Shown here: positions 32,301-46,404 of the stretch, in pieces
Layout: the number at the start of each line of letters is the position of its first letter
Position numbering within the stretch: the first letter of the stretch is position 1
From: Bursaphelenchus xylophilus
Lineage: Eukaryota > Nematoda > Chromadorea > Rhabditida > Aphelenchoididae
Direction: 5' to 3'
Length of the DNA: 64,000 nt
NCBI GenBank assembly: GCA_904066235.2
Contig: CAJFCV020000004.1
Coordinates: forward strand, 12,586,001-12,650,000
Notes under the pieces: generated by a model
What the model was told of the DNA's origin: nothing
The model's database searches: none
What the model saw: only the letters and a program-made list of their open reading frames with translations
Made by a program: the position numbers and the translations under genes

Positions 32301-35300
32301 CGCCCTTTGGCAGGTCAACGCCGTTGGCGCTGTAGAGAGTGTATTGGATTCGGCCCGATCTAAGAGAGACTGGGAATGCAGGGAGCTTGACGGGGAAGGA
32401 GGAATCGGCGGGAACCTGAAATGGGATTTTTAGAAATTTGGTAGCAGAAAAATTGATTTATTAACGAAACCTCTCATAACAAACAATCTCAGAGGTCTCA
32501 GGAGCCAAATTTTTGTTCAAATTTCAGCGACCTCTAGGGTCAATTTCAGGCCAAAATGGACCTCTGCTCAACCAAAAATTTTCATAACAAATAGATTCCT
32601 TGGTCTCCTGTGATTCGTTTCACAGTCCCAGCTTTATTTTACAACATCTCATTAATTCCTATGACTCTTGAGAGAAAAATTATCCTACCTTCAGCTCATA
32701 TCCCAGCCGCTCAAAGACCGGATATTTGTCCCTATCCGTCATCACCACCATTTTCAGCGAATGAACAGTGCTCTGGTTGTTTTTGGGGTTGAACGCGCGG
32801 ATACTGATCTTGTAGACGCCCTGCTTGAGTCGAAGCAGAACAATCAAGTAGTCGTCGATCATGCCGAACAGTTGATTGCGAGGATCTTGGTCGACCATGA
32901 ACTTTACGTTTTTCGAGTCTCCATTCTTCAGGCCAACTCTGGAAAAAGAGAAGAGGATCATAGACGGTTTAAATGAACCTTTTAAACTCACTTGAAAATA
33001 TTGGATCCAACCGGCTTCGAACTGGAGATGTACACGGTCTTCGGCATCGGCAGGAATGCTAAGGGCTCTTCTGATTCGACCAAGTGGATCATAAAGATTG
33101 AAGGAGTCTTTCTCGGGAACTTCGGAGCACTGTCGTGGGCCTCGACGGTCAGCTGAATCAGATCGCCGTCCGCAACCGAAATTGGAGCCGTTGTTTTGAT
33201 CTCGCCGGTCTGAAAAAGATTCTTTGTTGACAGATGAGGAGGGGGCACCAAAGGAAGGTTTAGATTTGGAAGAAACTTGACGAGGCATTTGCTATATGAG
33301 AATCGAAAAAAATGCGATTTGCAGAAAAAATCTTTTTAGTCGAGAATTAGCAAAAATCAGCAACTTTTTTTTGCAAATTTCGGCACGAAAACCCTCGTAC
33401 CTACTTCTATCGGGCAGAGCAACGTATAAACAAAAAATTAAGTTTTTTCAACATGAAACTTTCAAAGAAATGGCAAAGTGTTTTTCTCTTTGACCGCTCT
33501 TCGTGTTTCGCGTACTCCCTCGGTAAAAAAAGATGGCTGAATATTTCGCAGTCACTGCAAGTTATAAAGCGAATTTTAACCCACCTCTCTGTTGATGGTG
33601 AACTTTCGGGACAAGTGGTCTTCCACTAGACTGTACCAAACCTTTCCGTCAAGCCCTGGATCTTTGTCGGACGCCTTGACCCTTCCAATTGTGGCGCCGG
33701 CTGGGATTGGAGCACGGAACGAGACCTCGTAACGGAACTAAAAATTCGAAATTATAAGTCTGTGGCATGGGCTAGAAAAAAATATAGTTTGAGGTTTAGA
33801 ACAGCAAACCCAAAAAAAATTAATTTTCAAAAAATCCGTCATCATGACAAAAAAATTTGGCACCATGGCCTACAATTTTTTTGAGACATTGTAGCATGTT
33901 GTACGACCTAAAACAACAAAAAATCAAAGAATGAAGAGCAACTGGGGATGTCATCATGACGGATTTTTTGGAAATTTTGCAGAGCTTTGGCAACAAGCGA
34001 AAAAATTTTATTTTCTCGCTTACGTCATCAAATTCCGGCGCATTAACGTTCGAGAATCCGGTGTTCAACACCGTAATCTGCACTTGAGCTCTTCCCATCA
34101 TCGGAGGTTCGGCCGAGTCCTTGGCCGTTACGTAAAATGACATTTCGGTGACCTCAGGACCCAACGGCTTCGCCAAACGAACCTGCCCGGTTTCCTCGTC
34201 CACGGTGAACATGTGCGCGTAGATTCCGGACTCGGAGGAGATGAAGTACCGTAATTTTGCGTTTAAACCCGAATCCTTGTCGGTTGCTTGGACCTGCACC
34301 ACTTCGGAGCCAACTGAAAGGTCCGATGGGATCTCGACTTGATAGTGAGTCTTTTCGAAGACGGGTTCATTGTCGTTGAGGTCTTTTACAACGACAATTG
34401 CATCGGCATGTCCACATTTTTTGGTGTTACTTTCGAGGCACCCGTTGATCTGAAAAGAAGAGGGTCCGGGTTAGATATGGGTACTACAAGTGTTAGATAT
34501 GGGCCTCAGTCTGTGCCAAGCCAAAAGCCGCGGCATGTCAAGCTAACCGAATGGGTCTGGCCTTATCTTTTTTTGCTAAATAAAAGCTATAAATCATGAA
34601 CTGTACAAACAACTTTAACGGCATGAGAATCCTCTCACTGCTCGCTGTTTTATTGCGCACTTCTGTGGCTTACTCACCCGTAAATCGTAGGTTTTCTTTT
34701 CCTCAAAATCCAAGGGCTTCTTCGAAGCCAACCAGCCAGTTTCGGGGTCGATTTTGAAGAGTTTGGCTTCATTTGTTCGGTCCAAGGTGTACCAGATCTT
34801 GTCCTTGCCCAGCTCAACCGAACGGTGATGAGCCTGAGATAATAAAAAAAGTTATTTTTTCGAGGAAAAACTTGCAAATTTCGCAGATAATAAATATCTT
34901 CAGATAAGTTTGTAAAAAATATTTTGTTTTTGTAAAATACGATGTTCAATTTCGATGATTTACCTCAATTTGAGCCAAACTTTGTTCCGGCTGATTTTCT
35001 TCGATCTCAAACCGATAGATTGCCTGTTCAAACAGCGGATTCAACGAGTATTCTGGTGCCTTCTCGTCAATGTAGATTGTGACCAAAGTTGTTGCCTATA
35101 AATATTTTACAAAATTTGGATACTACCATCTTGAGCTACCGTATTAGTACTATTTTTTCAAAAAACAGAAAAAACGTCATCATTCATAAAAAACTATTTT
35201 TTCTTTATACATTTGTACGTGTACGATAGCTCGCTCAAAGAAGTTACAGGACAACAATTATTACATATTCTCTTACTACTTAATCTACCGTAAGCCCGCT

Positions 35301-38300
35301 AATTATAGGCTTATATTCCCCGAAATATCGAACAAAACTCGTCACTAAACCCTCTAATTACCACCCTCTTTCGACACAACACACAACCGGAAAGGACAGC
35401 GCAAAAACTTGCTTGAAAAAGCACCTGTGCCAGCAGGAATGCCCAGGAATGGGGTAGCATTCATTCGGCGTGCGCAGCGATTAATTCCATTTAGTGACCA
35501 GGAAAATAAAAAATAAAAACGAAATGGTCAAGTTCCTTCGGCCACTCGCGGTTCCCGTTGCCAAGGCGCCCGGGGATTTCGCCGAGATTCGCCTTAAAAC
35601 GCCCTCAAGCATTTTTCCGAATCGTTATGGCATTTCGTTTTTCGGCAGCGCTTAAACGGCCCGTTGGCGCTGGGAAAACGGCGGCTAATGCGTTGGGATC
35701 TACCCTTCGTGTCATGACGGAAACGGATTTCAAGACATGGGAATTTAAGAGGGGATTAATATTCGAGAAAGCGGGTTTTAATTTGTTTTAAGGCGGAAAA
35801 TCATGGGCTTTATTACTGTAGCACTTAAAAGGCTTTTAGCGAGGCCATTGCAGAGAAATACGTGCTAATATTATTCGTAATGAAGAGAATTGGCCATAAA
35901 AACGTGGTGCTATGTCGAAAAAAGAAACTTCAAGAGCTTGAAAAGTACGGCTTTATAACTCTTCTACATCGCTTATTTATAAAGTGGAGCTTGCTTTTGG
36001 TTTGTGAAGCTAAAAAAAATTTCTTATTTCCCGTGAGAAGCGGCTTTTTGTAAGCCGCACAAAACCGCGTAAACAAAGTGGGAATTAACTTCTCAAAAAT
36101 TACTTTTATATATAAAAATGACAGTTTTTTGTTCACAGATAATTTTTGGCTTTTTTTAGAACAATCAAATCTTTGTACAACGACTAGAAAATTCTCAAAA
36201 AAATTGCTCATTGTACAAAGTTTTTGTTGTTCGGATGACCGTGATAGTTTAAAATTGACTCTTTAGCTTTTTAAATCGTTTTCTATGTATTGATTTAGCC
36301 GTATGAGGCTTCGTTTTCCAGGGGTTTGACTGTAAAAAACTTTTGGCCCTTTCCCAAAAGGCAGCAACAATACTGCTCCTCACTACAGATATCCATCCAT
36401 TTAGAGTCCTTTATAAGTTCACCTCCCCTTCACTCACCAAAGTCTCGCCTCGACGGCTTTTAGCCATTGCCGCAAATCTGATTTGCTCATACTCATCTTC
36501 CAGCAGCTTCTGCCCAACCCTCAACGTCCCATAGCGTGAGTCCAAATTCACAAATCCTCTGATCCCATCCTCCAGCTCGTAATCGACGTCCTCTTTTTCT
36601 TCGGCAAGTCGAATGGTCCCGATATATTCTCCGATATCCAACTTGCCGGTCAGGTTGAAATTGTAGACTTCTGCGCCAAATTCCAGTTTATTCGCGGTGG
36701 AACGGCGTTCGTCAAGGGTGGCGGCGCCAAACGATTTGAATTGCGAGGTGGTCTTGTCAAGCTTATGAGGAGAAGGGTCTCGGCTTTCCGCAGTCTTGGC
36801 GATGTCCAGAGGTTCGACTTGTTCGGCGGTTTTCTCGCCAAGGTAGACGTGAACAGTGACTCGGGAGGTCCTGAAATTGAGAAGAGGTTACAGCGACACC
36901 TTTGAACAACAAACGACAAGGTCTGTGTACAACAAACGCCTATGACAGACCATATTCAGTGGCAAAAAACGCATCATTTTTCTTCCGGGGAGTATCAAAA
37001 AATGCAGCAAAATGCCTACCTCTCCAAAAAAAACGTTTTTCCTTTTCCTCACAAAAAGAGCGGGCGCGCTTTTGAAATCGGAGTTCTTTACTTGGAGAGG
37101 GAAGTATTTTGCAACATTTTTTGACACTTTTCGGAAGCAAGATAGTACGTTTTTTGTTACTGGATCAGATCCGCCAATGTAATTACCGTGGATAAACATC
37201 GGCATCGTATGCCTCCACGGTGAAAGAGTAGCTCTTCTCCGGAGAGAAGGCCCCATTCTTCGTCACATAGTAGATCGTCGCAACGCCGTCGGATTGAAAC
37301 AATATGAATGGAAGAGTATCGTCCAAGAACCGATATTTGACCTTGCCAAAGGGACCTTTGTCCTCATCAGTCGCGGTAATCGACCCAACCTCCGTATTGT
37401 TGTACGGGTTCTCCTCGATGTAGAAGGTGTAGGTATTCTGTTCGAACTTGGGGCTATGGTCGTTGGCGTCTTCGATGGTGATGTCGACAGTAGCCAGCTG
37501 ACAAAGCTCGAGGGATTTGGGATGGAGAGGCGTTGAGGACTGAAAAATGAAATCGATTTTAGACCTTTGTAAGTTTATTTTCACCGAGTTACTGCAAGAT
37601 TGTAGCCTTTGGAAAACAAAAAATTGCGATAAAAATCTCCTACCCTTAGCCGAGCCATGACAATCACTCTGTCCGTCTCTTCACGATCCAACAAACGGTT
37701 GTCCTTCACCGTCATAACTCCATCGGAACTAACCTCAAATGTCTCTGTGCCATTTAGCAAGTCGATCCCATCGATCTGCAATATTAATTTTTATGTAATC
37801 CCTCCATAAAAAGCCACTACATCCCTTGCAAAGATAAGCGTAATATGTAGTAAAAAAGTCTCAAATAAACTTACATCTCCCTTGACTAGAAACTGTGCAA
37901 CCCGACTGTTCACGGGCGGGTTCTCTTCTAAATGGACATTGTAACGACACTGTGAGAAGTAGGTCAACTTGACCTCACTGGCATCAGTCAAGATCACTTT
38001 TGAGGTCACAGAAACAGATGGGTCGGCTTCGAGATAGGCCTAAAAGTTGTACATTATTCATAGAAAAGCCGCTCCAAATGTGCCGCTCAGATAAATCAAA
38101 AAAACCACAATATTTAGGTCGAAATTTAACGAAAATTTTTTGAATTTTACCGTTAAAAATTTCGTCCTTATTTCTACAGTTAAGCATAATGTTTCCACAA
38201 AAAATAATTTTTTCCCTACGAAACTGGCAAAGATATGGCCAAGAACTGTTTTTTTCCGTGACTGCTCCGCGTTTCGCCTGTTCTCTCGGCAGCAAGGATC

Positions 38301-40011
38301 ATTAAAAATCTCGGCTCCCTTTGCAAAGCGCAAGCTAAAGTTCTCATTTGAAAGCCAAACGTGTGCAAAATTTTCAAACAAATGTGAGCGTCACCTCTAA
38401 ACTCTTTCTTTATCAAAAAGCTGAATAAAAAAGCTTACCCTAACACCCAGCTCAATAGTATCCGGGATTTGAATATGTCTGGGGATGTTCAAAAACAATC
38501 TCGCTGAGTCTTTGTCCAGTCGGAAGTAGGTGCTCCAATCGGACCGCTGGAGCTCATACTTGGGCTCGTAGCTGGGCAAGTTCATTCCTCGGTCAGGGAA
38601 GAGCGCTATGATTGGCTGTGTAAGGATGATTTCGGACTCGGAATATTGGCTCTGAAAATAAAGAAGAAATGATTGCGGAGCCCTCATAGGTTGAGTAAAA
38701 AACGTAACAGTAAGAAAACGATCTTACCCTTGTAAAATTGCCGTAATAGATTTGTTGGGTGAAATGCGGAACCGCCTCTCTTGGATCTCCGACGACGACC
38801 TTGAACAGAGTGTTGGCCGTCTTCTCCGGCGATTGGTTGTCCTGCAAAGAGGGTGTGAATTGCTTAAAATACGCTGTCAAAAGCTTAATGGTAAAACGGC
38901 CTTGATTTTGAAGACCGTAGGAAGATATTTTGCAAAGTTTACATTGCAAAATGTAAATTTTCAACTTCTAAAACTCACACTGGCTGTCACGTTGAAATAA
39001 TAAACTTGTCGTTGCAGCGCCCCCAACACTTTCAATTTCATCTTGTTTGGGATTTGCTTTTTGGCATATCGTTTCAAAGCATATTGACTTGGCAAGGTTT
39101 TCAGCTCGATTCGCTCTTCGGAGGCGTATAAATCGAGTTCCGGGTAGTGGCTGTCAACCTTATAAGTTACCGTGTAAGATTCACTTGGATCTTTGTCGAA
39201 TGCCACAATTGGAGTCTCGATTTCGGTACCGATTAATGCGTCCTGAAGGCAGACAGTAAACATCACAACAAAAAAACAAAAAAAAAATACAAAAAAAATG
39301 AAAATTGATATCCCATTTCAAACTCACATTAGCCACAAAAATTTCGTACGGCGAATTCAAGAATTCCGGAGAGAAGGTGTTGAAATTTTTTATCCGAATG
39401 GTTATCAATGGATACGGCTTTCCGTTACATTCCACTGTCAGGTACAACATTGTCTGATTGATGGAGGATGGATACGGCGGTAAGGACATTCCTTCCTTGG
39501 CAACAATGAGGAACTGGCCATTTCTTCGGTGGTCTAGTTCAAGTTTTGAAGAGAGATCGGTCTGGAAAATTGTTTGATTTATAAATACTTAGTATACATG
39601 CGTTACGAAAGTCGTATTTTAATCCAGAAATAAGAAAAAAAGTAATTTCCCCGGAAAATCAAAAAATCGATAATAAGTAGGCGATATGTCAAAAAATTTT
39701 TTTGTTGTTTTGCGTCGAATTTAACAAACAAAAAATTTTGATTTATAAATCGGTTAATCACGTTATAAAGTACATAATCATTTGCTCACCTTGATATTAT
39801 TCGACTTGACCGACAAAATCTTCAAATCCGCATCCGCCGGCTCGACCACGGTGTCCACCAATATCGAATTCGCCGGAGTGTCGGCGCTGATGTCGAAAAA
39901 GAAATTTGTCGCCGACTGTTCGGGAAAAACACAGTTTTCCTGCCCATCCGCAAGTTTTGTGACGAACAACGAGGCCAGAAAAAGGCCAAATGTATTCAAT
40001 TTCCACCTCAT
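26316..40011 (-). CDS. Giant single-pass cadherin, about 2739 residues, 24 exons
   Basis: Exons (genomic order reversed): 39790-40011, 39328-39561, 38979-39242, 38728-38841, 38439-38651, 37875-38039, 37644-37775, 37187-37539, 36438-36870, 34964-35095, 34678-34833, 34024-34449, 33585-33737, 32992-33209, 32689-32938, 31891-32415, 31361-31568, 31124-31248, 28653-31005, 28019-28504, 27093-27678, 26839-27021, 26555-26713 and 26316-26445. Their summed length is in frame throughout. A signal peptide (MRWKLNTFGLFLASLFVTKL) is followed by many divergent extracellular cadherin repeats, with calcium motifs such as LNDNEPVFE, LDVNDNYPVFE and LDENDNEPVFA. Around residues 1700-1770 lies a Thr-rich, mucin-like stretch. 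No EGF or laminin-G modules are seen. One TM segment sits near 2618-2640, with a tail of about 100 residues lacking an obvious catenin site and ending SSVL, a class I PDZ ligand. The protein should act in calcium-dependent adhesion at the cell surface. The intron at 27022-27092 uses a GC donor. Confidence 0.9.
27709..27960. mobile_element. Palindromic Tc1-like MITE in cadherin intron 20
   Basis: The arms carry CCTGATCCAGTGACAAGAAA and GCCACTGGTTCAGCCCAG, with a central GGCGGGCCCTTTCCC block. It is more diverged than the copy at 23389. It fills most of the intron between exons 20 and 21. Confidence 0.75.
33290..33580. repeat. Decayed GTACCCC-family MITE in cadherin intron 13
   Basis: The internal blocks AATTTCGGCACGAAAA, TCAACATGAAACTTTCAAAG and TTTGACCGCTCTTCGTGTTT follow the family order. 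Clean termini are not visible. Confidence 0.6.
36944..37179. mobile_element. Palindromic Tc1-like MITE in cadherin intron 8
   Basis: Left arm CATATTCAGTGGCAAAAAAC, right arm TTACTGGATCAGATCCGCC, with AGAGCGGGCGCGCTTTTGAA near the centre. One central half-block is deleted. Its right end is 7 bp from the donor site of exon 8. Confidence 0.7.
38055..38410. repeat. Decayed GTACCCC-family MITE in cadherin intron 5
   Basis: Seen in order: CGCTCAGATAAATC, TTCTACAGTTAAGCATAATG, CGAAACTGGCAAAGATATGG and GTGTGCAAAATTTTCAAACA. Spans most of the intron between exons 5 and 6. Confidence 0.6.
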
Positions 40012-40163
40012 TTACTGATTCTCATTCGGGCCAGATCTAAACGAATTTGCCGGGATTAGAGGTCAATTATGTATGGTCGGGGCGAAAGGTGCGATATGGC
40101 GTGACAGTTGCGCGTTATAAGGAGAAGAGAGGAAATCTGGAAGATATAGAGTTCGCCTGCAAA

Positions 40164-40329
40164 GTCGCTGGAGTGATTTTTGCGACACTGTGCAAAAAAA
40201 TGCCCGAAAAAATCCTTGCAATAAGCCCAAAAAAGCTTACTGCAAAGTGCAAAAAGCTTCAAATTGCACAGTGCAAAGTGGAATTTTTTTCGCACAATGT
40301 ATGTCGCAGAAATTAAATATTCCAGCGAC
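40164..40329. repeat. Inverted-repeat element with GTCGCTGGA / TCCAGCGAC ends
   Basis: The left arm GTCGCTGGAGTGATTTTTGC, followed by GAC, is mirrored by GTCGCAGAAATTAAATATTC followed by CAGCGAC. Inside are repeated GCACAGTGCAAAGTG motifs. A related GCACTGTGCGAAAAAAGTC lies at about 40370 and another relative at 59430-59500. Confidence 0.6.
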
Positions 40330-42234
40330 TAGTCCTTCCAAAAAGTCGCCGGACTGATTTTGGCTTTTGCACTGTGCGAAAAAAGTCAGGGCTACACCCG
40401 AGAAAACTGTGTTCCACGGGGGGAAAAAGCAAAAAATTGCAGTAGCCGATTTCATTGTCAGTCCGGCGACCGTCCAGAAAGGCTAGTATCGGACGGACAA
40501 TTATATTATATTATAATACAAGGAAAGCTGTGAAACAGTGAGAAGTTTCATTTTACCAAAAATGTGGTCGGTTGAGGGAAAATGAAAATTGGGGGTTAGA
40601 GATTTGGCATGCCCTTAGGGCTTTTCAGAAACCGGAGTTTTTGAAAATCCAACGAAAAATCCCAAAAAATTTATACAAAAAGTTAAGAGCACGGTTGTTT
40701 TTACTAAAAGTCAAGAATTTCCTATCACCCTTAGGGCTCAAAAATTTGAAAACTCGCATGGCAAAAAATGGAAACCTCAGTAATCAACTCGATATTTCAT
40801 TCACAAAAATCGGCTCATTGGTAGTTCACATATGGCTAAGAAAAGTTCCAGTCTTTGCTGGTCCACCCCAATGTGAAAAAAAAATGTAAATATGTATACT
40901 ATATACATATATGAAAACGAAATGTAAAACGAAAATCACGCCATATTCGCTCTAATAATCGATTCGAAAATCAGCGAAACCACCCAAACTAAAGTAACAT
41001 GACGAGTGAGAATTCTGAATTACTCCTTCTTCTTCTTCATCCAGTTAAGGGGGAAACGGCGAAAGTCGATGGATTAACCGTTAAACCGAATTTTCGGTTC
41101 ACTTATAACCTGGAGATGAAACGGGATCAAATGGGGATGGAGAAAATGCTTTCGCTTATGTTTTCTTCCGTATGTGGGGGGAATATGCTAATTGGAAAGC
41201 AATTGTCAAGTGGGAAATGGAGAAATATAAAACGGATACTCAGTGGACGTTAATGAGATTGAAAATTATGTTTTTGAATATCTGAAGGAAGGGGATCGTA
41301 CAGATTGAGAGGAAGATGAGAGAGCAACTGGTCAGTGGCTAATATTCCAAAGTTCTTTATTATTATGCCCCTATAAGGGCTGTTTTCGCTGCAGGACCAA
41401 AGAATTTCTGTTTTTTGGGGACAAATGTCAAAGAAGAGCGTCTCGACGCAAAAACAATCCTTTTCTGGACACAGCAACAAAAATCTTCGGACTTTAAGAC
41501 ATCATGAATGCACGGCATACGATAAGACCACGCCTAATTCAAGAAATAGCCAGAGAATAATGTCTATATGCCAGATCTTTGCCAGTGGGGCAGAAATCGG
41601 AAAAATTAGGGGAATGTGTTTTCAAAATGTACCAAATGGCGGTAAAATTAAAGCTGGTGTAAGCTCGCCGTTGTCTCTGCTGTTATTTAATTTTTTTTTT
41701 GAGTTTTTAGTAAGCAGCTACTGGTTATTTTTATATCTCTAAAAGTATACTAGCCAAAAAAAGATTTTTTTGTCCATAAAGATGTTTGGTCGAATCCAGA
41801 CACCAGTCCATTTCCGCCGAAAACACGTTACATCAACGTCTTCCCCGAAACCCCCTCCCCTCACCACATTCATCATCCCCATCACCTCCAAAGTCCGTAA
41901 AAACAAACGACTGTCCATTGCAGGGGATTAGGAGCTAATAAAATTAAGGGAACGGCATTATGTAATCAAATAAACTCGAAACCGGTTACAGCCGACTCCG
42001 ATGGGAAAGGAGGCGGTGTTCGAAAATGCATCGTTAATTTTTGAGGTTCCGTGTCGATAAACAGAACGGTTTAGTAGACGGGAAAACGAACATGGGAAAT
42101 TTCAATGACTTAGAGGATTTCAATTCACAAAAAATTTGGTGATTTCTGAAAAAGTAAGGCTAGGAAGGTGATATAAGATTTCTAAAATTACGCTTTAAAT
42201 TTGAGCTTTGCAAGAACAGAAAGACATTCAAAAA

Positions 42235-42560
42235 GCATTGCGGATGAAAGACGATGCGAAGCGCGGAGAGCAATCACAGAGAAAAACAGTTTTTGGCCTT
42301 ATCTTTGCCAGTTTCGCGTGGAAAAAATTAATTTTCAGAGGAAACATTATTCTCTACGGTAGAAAGAAGTATGAAACATTTCATGACAAAACATGCAAAA
42401 AATTTTAAATTTTTTCCAACTTTCGTTCCTAAAATTTTGACGGCTTCTGCAAAGCGCAGCTAGAAATATGTTGCCTCGCATATGGCGTATAATATAAAGA
42501 AATGTTTCTAAATTTGTACCAAGCTTTATCAAAATCTAATAACTTCGAGTACTTCCCTTA
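42235..42560. repeat. Decayed GTACCCC-family MITE
   Basis: GCGGAGAGCAATCACAGAGA, TTTGCCAGTTTCGCGTGG, TCTGCAAAGCGCAGCTAG and CTTCGAGTACTTCCCTT appear in order, the last being the family terminus. Confidence 0.65.
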
Positions 42561-45500
42561 TTTTATTTATTTTTACTGTCCTTCAATCATGAGCTACAAT
42601 TTACAGAGATTAATAAGTTATTCGATCAAAAATAATTAAAATTACCCACCTTGGTTCATAAAAAAATTCTCAACTCAAAATACCCGCCAAAATATTTGTT
42701 ATAAAACCCCACGCAATTTTCGACTTGCTGCAAAAATTGCGCAATTATAACCGCCGCACGAACGAAAAAAACAACAGTTTGCCGCAAAGTGCGAGTTCGA
42801 AAAGTTGGTTATGAGAAATGGTTCCGTCCTTCACCTTGCCGATTACAATACTACTTTATTCGGGCGGCTGGGAATGTAGGTGCGAAGACTTCGGTCCGTT
42901 TAATTCCGACCTGAATGAGGTCAGAAACTCTATAAAAGGCAAGGTTTTTGTTCAACGGATTGCATAACGCCTCATGCAATTTGGGGATATGCGTTGTTAG
43001 CGGGAGGAGGATCTAAAGCCCCATAATTAGGATTTTTCTAAGCCTCTTGACCTTGACAGTGCGATGCCTAAGGCGATTGGGGTATAGACAAAAGCAGAGG
43101 GCAATAAAACAGATGCCGGAGGCATAAGAATGGTTATCGCATTTATGGGATTTATTTTTAGGAGCGATGGGTGTTGGTGTGTCATAAAAAGGAGAAATTT
43201 TGATGAGCAAAGGTCAGAATCATTAGAAAAAATCAAATAGATGGATAATCTGTCAAATGAAAGACATTTTATTCAATAGAAATACTATGCTTTCACACTG
43301 CTCTACGCTTGCTAAAATAATTGCTAGAAGAATCTACAGGGCATCTTCGACATTATGGTTTCAACTTTGCTGGCGGGGTTTAAACATTAAAGTCTTAGAA
43401 AGTGGAAGCAGACCAGTAAGACGGTAAAACGTGATGATTGAATATTTAAATAAGACATGACGCTATGGAGAGTTTCTCGGCATTTTTCGGTGCAAGAATT
43501 CCGGATGTACTTTAGGAAGTATATATTTTAATATCAGTATAGCATCATCACAACCTCAGAATATCTATGTTTTTGTACAGTGGGCCGTAATACAAGTACG
43601 ATGATTGTCTATAACGTCAAACGCCTGTCTACGACAACCGCTTCTAGAGACGCCAAGTGTCAATTTAAGGCAAAAAGAATCAATTTACAACGAAACGCGT
43701 CAATAGTGAATAAATTCTCTAGCTCCACGCAACTCGTTGTGCCGGAGGTTCGACAGCAAACTGTTGCTCTTTTATTATTCAGTTCTTGCAAGGTTTAAGA
43801 CCACCTTTCTTTAAAATCTTTCAGTTTTGATGACAAACCGACACTGTTTTCTACAGTAACCCTACCCCGAAAAAAAATACCAACCCCGGTTTCCTCGCTA
43901 GAAATGGTCTCATGCTGATCTCAAAGACAGATTATTTACTCCTCAATAAGTCAGCACCATAATAGTCCCCATCGGAGAAGCCCCAGCGAAGCAAAGGGAT
44001 CGCAAAAAACAATAGAGCAATGCGACAGGAAAGAGAAAGGATTAATTGGGTCAGTTCGAAAAAATTCTCTAATCGACTGAAAGTAAATCTCGGAATCGGC
44101 GGGCGAAAACGATAAAACACTTGGGAGGGGGGCTTAAAGAAAACCGCAACGCCGCCGGAAAGGTCGGCTTCCAGTCCGGGATTGGGTCAAGAACTTCAGG
44201 TGCGATCCCGATCAGGTATCCCGAATTCTCGAGAGAGAAACGTGAGCAAACCCCACCCGAACTATGCATATGACCCGATTGGCGAGTGAAAACAGACAGA
44301 GTAAATACAGTAAACGGGATTTTTGCGAACAAGTGCGTTTTTGGTAGCGAGTAAACATGAAAGATCGAGGTTTGATTTTGAGGAAGAAAAAAAAACATGA
44401 AATGCAATACATTGAAGTTTCGGTACAACAAACTGCCGTGCAACAAAACCTGTAGACAACGGACATTTTCGTAGATATCAAAAGCCAGCTAAAAGTAAAA
44501 CGAACCTCCATATAACAAAGCCCTTCAATAACAAGTAAACTTTTTTAGCGCCTCGATTTTTAAAATCCAATTGCCTCCGCCGGTAAAAAAAGTCTCCGCA
44601 GAGCCTTTGCCAATGTGTGCAACATCCGCCAAGCTACCGAAACTAACAAACTACATCTTATTGGATGTGGGAAACCTAATTTTATCCGTAGTCAAGATGT
44701 CTGGGCTTTGTAGCGAGTTGTAATTTTCAAGAAAGACCTCGAAATGTCTCCGCCGAAAAATGGTCTCTCCCCCGACTGTCATCAGCACAAAGATATTTGA
44801 AACATTATACTGCCTTGTCAGGCATAAAAGTCTCAGGCTCACTTCTTCTCGGCAAACTATTCTTCCTACTATATCAAACAAGTTCACAACATGCCCTCAA
44901 GCTTCCATCAAAAAATTGCTCATACTAAAAAACGAAATCTGCCCTTAACGAAAGGAAAATCAATTCTCGCCGGAGCGCGACTCCACATCCATCACGATCA
45001 GTTTTTATCAGGAAGGCGAAGATGAAGCGGCTGGAAGAAGATATCCGAAAGAATTGGATCATCTCTGACTTGAAGCCATTCCTGATAACTGGAATCAAAG
45101 TGGGGCTTGGTCATCGACAGCTTACGGAAATGATAAATTGGGTGATAAACGGCTTAGTGAAAGCTACCGCTTTGTTTATGATTGAAGGAAGATAAACAGA
45201 AAGAAATGATGACTATGTAATTGCAAGGTGGGTGAATGGGCAGTGCTGCCAAATCGAGCGTTAAATTCAAGGTGATCGAGGGAAAAACAAAAACAATAAA
45301 GCAAATAATGGAAGAACAAAAAGTTTTTAGGACATTCGGTTTATTCTATCATATCTTTAAACAACTATTGCTTTGCAGATATTCAACGATCCATGCAGCC
45401 GATAAACTGATCACCTGGGAAGATCAGTTTCTTGCCATAACTCTGCCAATTTAACGAGTTAAATTGGTTTTATGGAAAAGTGACTTTTTTGTAGAAACGC

Positions 45501-45674
45501 TGCCCTCTTCTCAACGATAAGACCAAAAGTAAGGTTTTTGATGAATACACGCGCCAAAAATCTCAATTTTTCACCAATTTGTCGACGAATAACCTCTGTG
45601 GTTTCTACAAGGAACTTGCTAGGTGATTTGACAAAAAAATAATCCAAAATTTGTTTCGAGTTTCCAAAAAATAT

Positions 45675-45821
45675 CAGTCTGTGGGGAAAATAATGTGGAT
45701 TTTTCGGAGCAAAATATATCGCTTCGTCGCGCACCAAATTTTTGGTCGCGGCTAGTTGCTGCAAAGGGATGATGGGTGGCTCTAACACGCGAAAAATCAA
45801 CATTATTTTCCCGACAGGCTG
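45675..45821. mobile_element. CAGTCTGTCGGG-family MITE
   Basis: Starts CAGTCTGTGGGGAAAATAAT and ends ACATTATTTTCCCGACAGGC, then TG. The 147-bp length and TCGCGCACC-type core match the copies at 3512 and 24719. ATAT occurs on both flanks. Confidence 0.7.
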
Positions 45822-46404
45822 ATATGACCGCCTTATTTTAAGAACCTCTACTTTACAATCAGGATATTGCGGTTTAAGAATATTTTTTCGGAATAGAGAA
45901 ACAAATTAAATCTTCCAAAAAATCTCTAAAATCCCAAACAAAATATCTAATTTACCTAAAATTCAAAAACCTCTCCAGCTGCTATTCAAATTTCTAATTG
46001 ACTTTCCCAAAAAATGATCTGCCCCTCCCGAATCTTCCTTCTTCCATTGCAAAAATCTCGAAACGACTTCCCCTTTACAATTGCCGATTCGCCCATAAAA
46101 AACGCAAATTCGAGCCGCGTTTTACCGCGCTGTAATCGCTACTGAGCAGATGGTCGTCTTCACCTTTCCATAACGTCACAAAGTCGAGGGATTTGGGGCG
46201 AAATAAAGGCCCATTTTTTGCGGTCCCCCTTTTCGGATCGCCGCCCCCGCAGCGACGACGGGCAACAGATGCCAAATGAGGGTGGCGGAATACCTGGAAA
46301 AAACATGTGGAAGGTTCAGGATGGCCATGGAAGAGATTGGGGATGGTGACGGATAAATTTTACAGCTCGAGATTTTATTGACCATATTGATTTGAATAGG
46401 CTCA

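Noticed and set aside
45021..45194. 57-codon ORF starting MKRLEEDIRKNW
   Set aside because: An alternative overlapping frame looks equally protein-like, and neither has splice partners or family resemblance.
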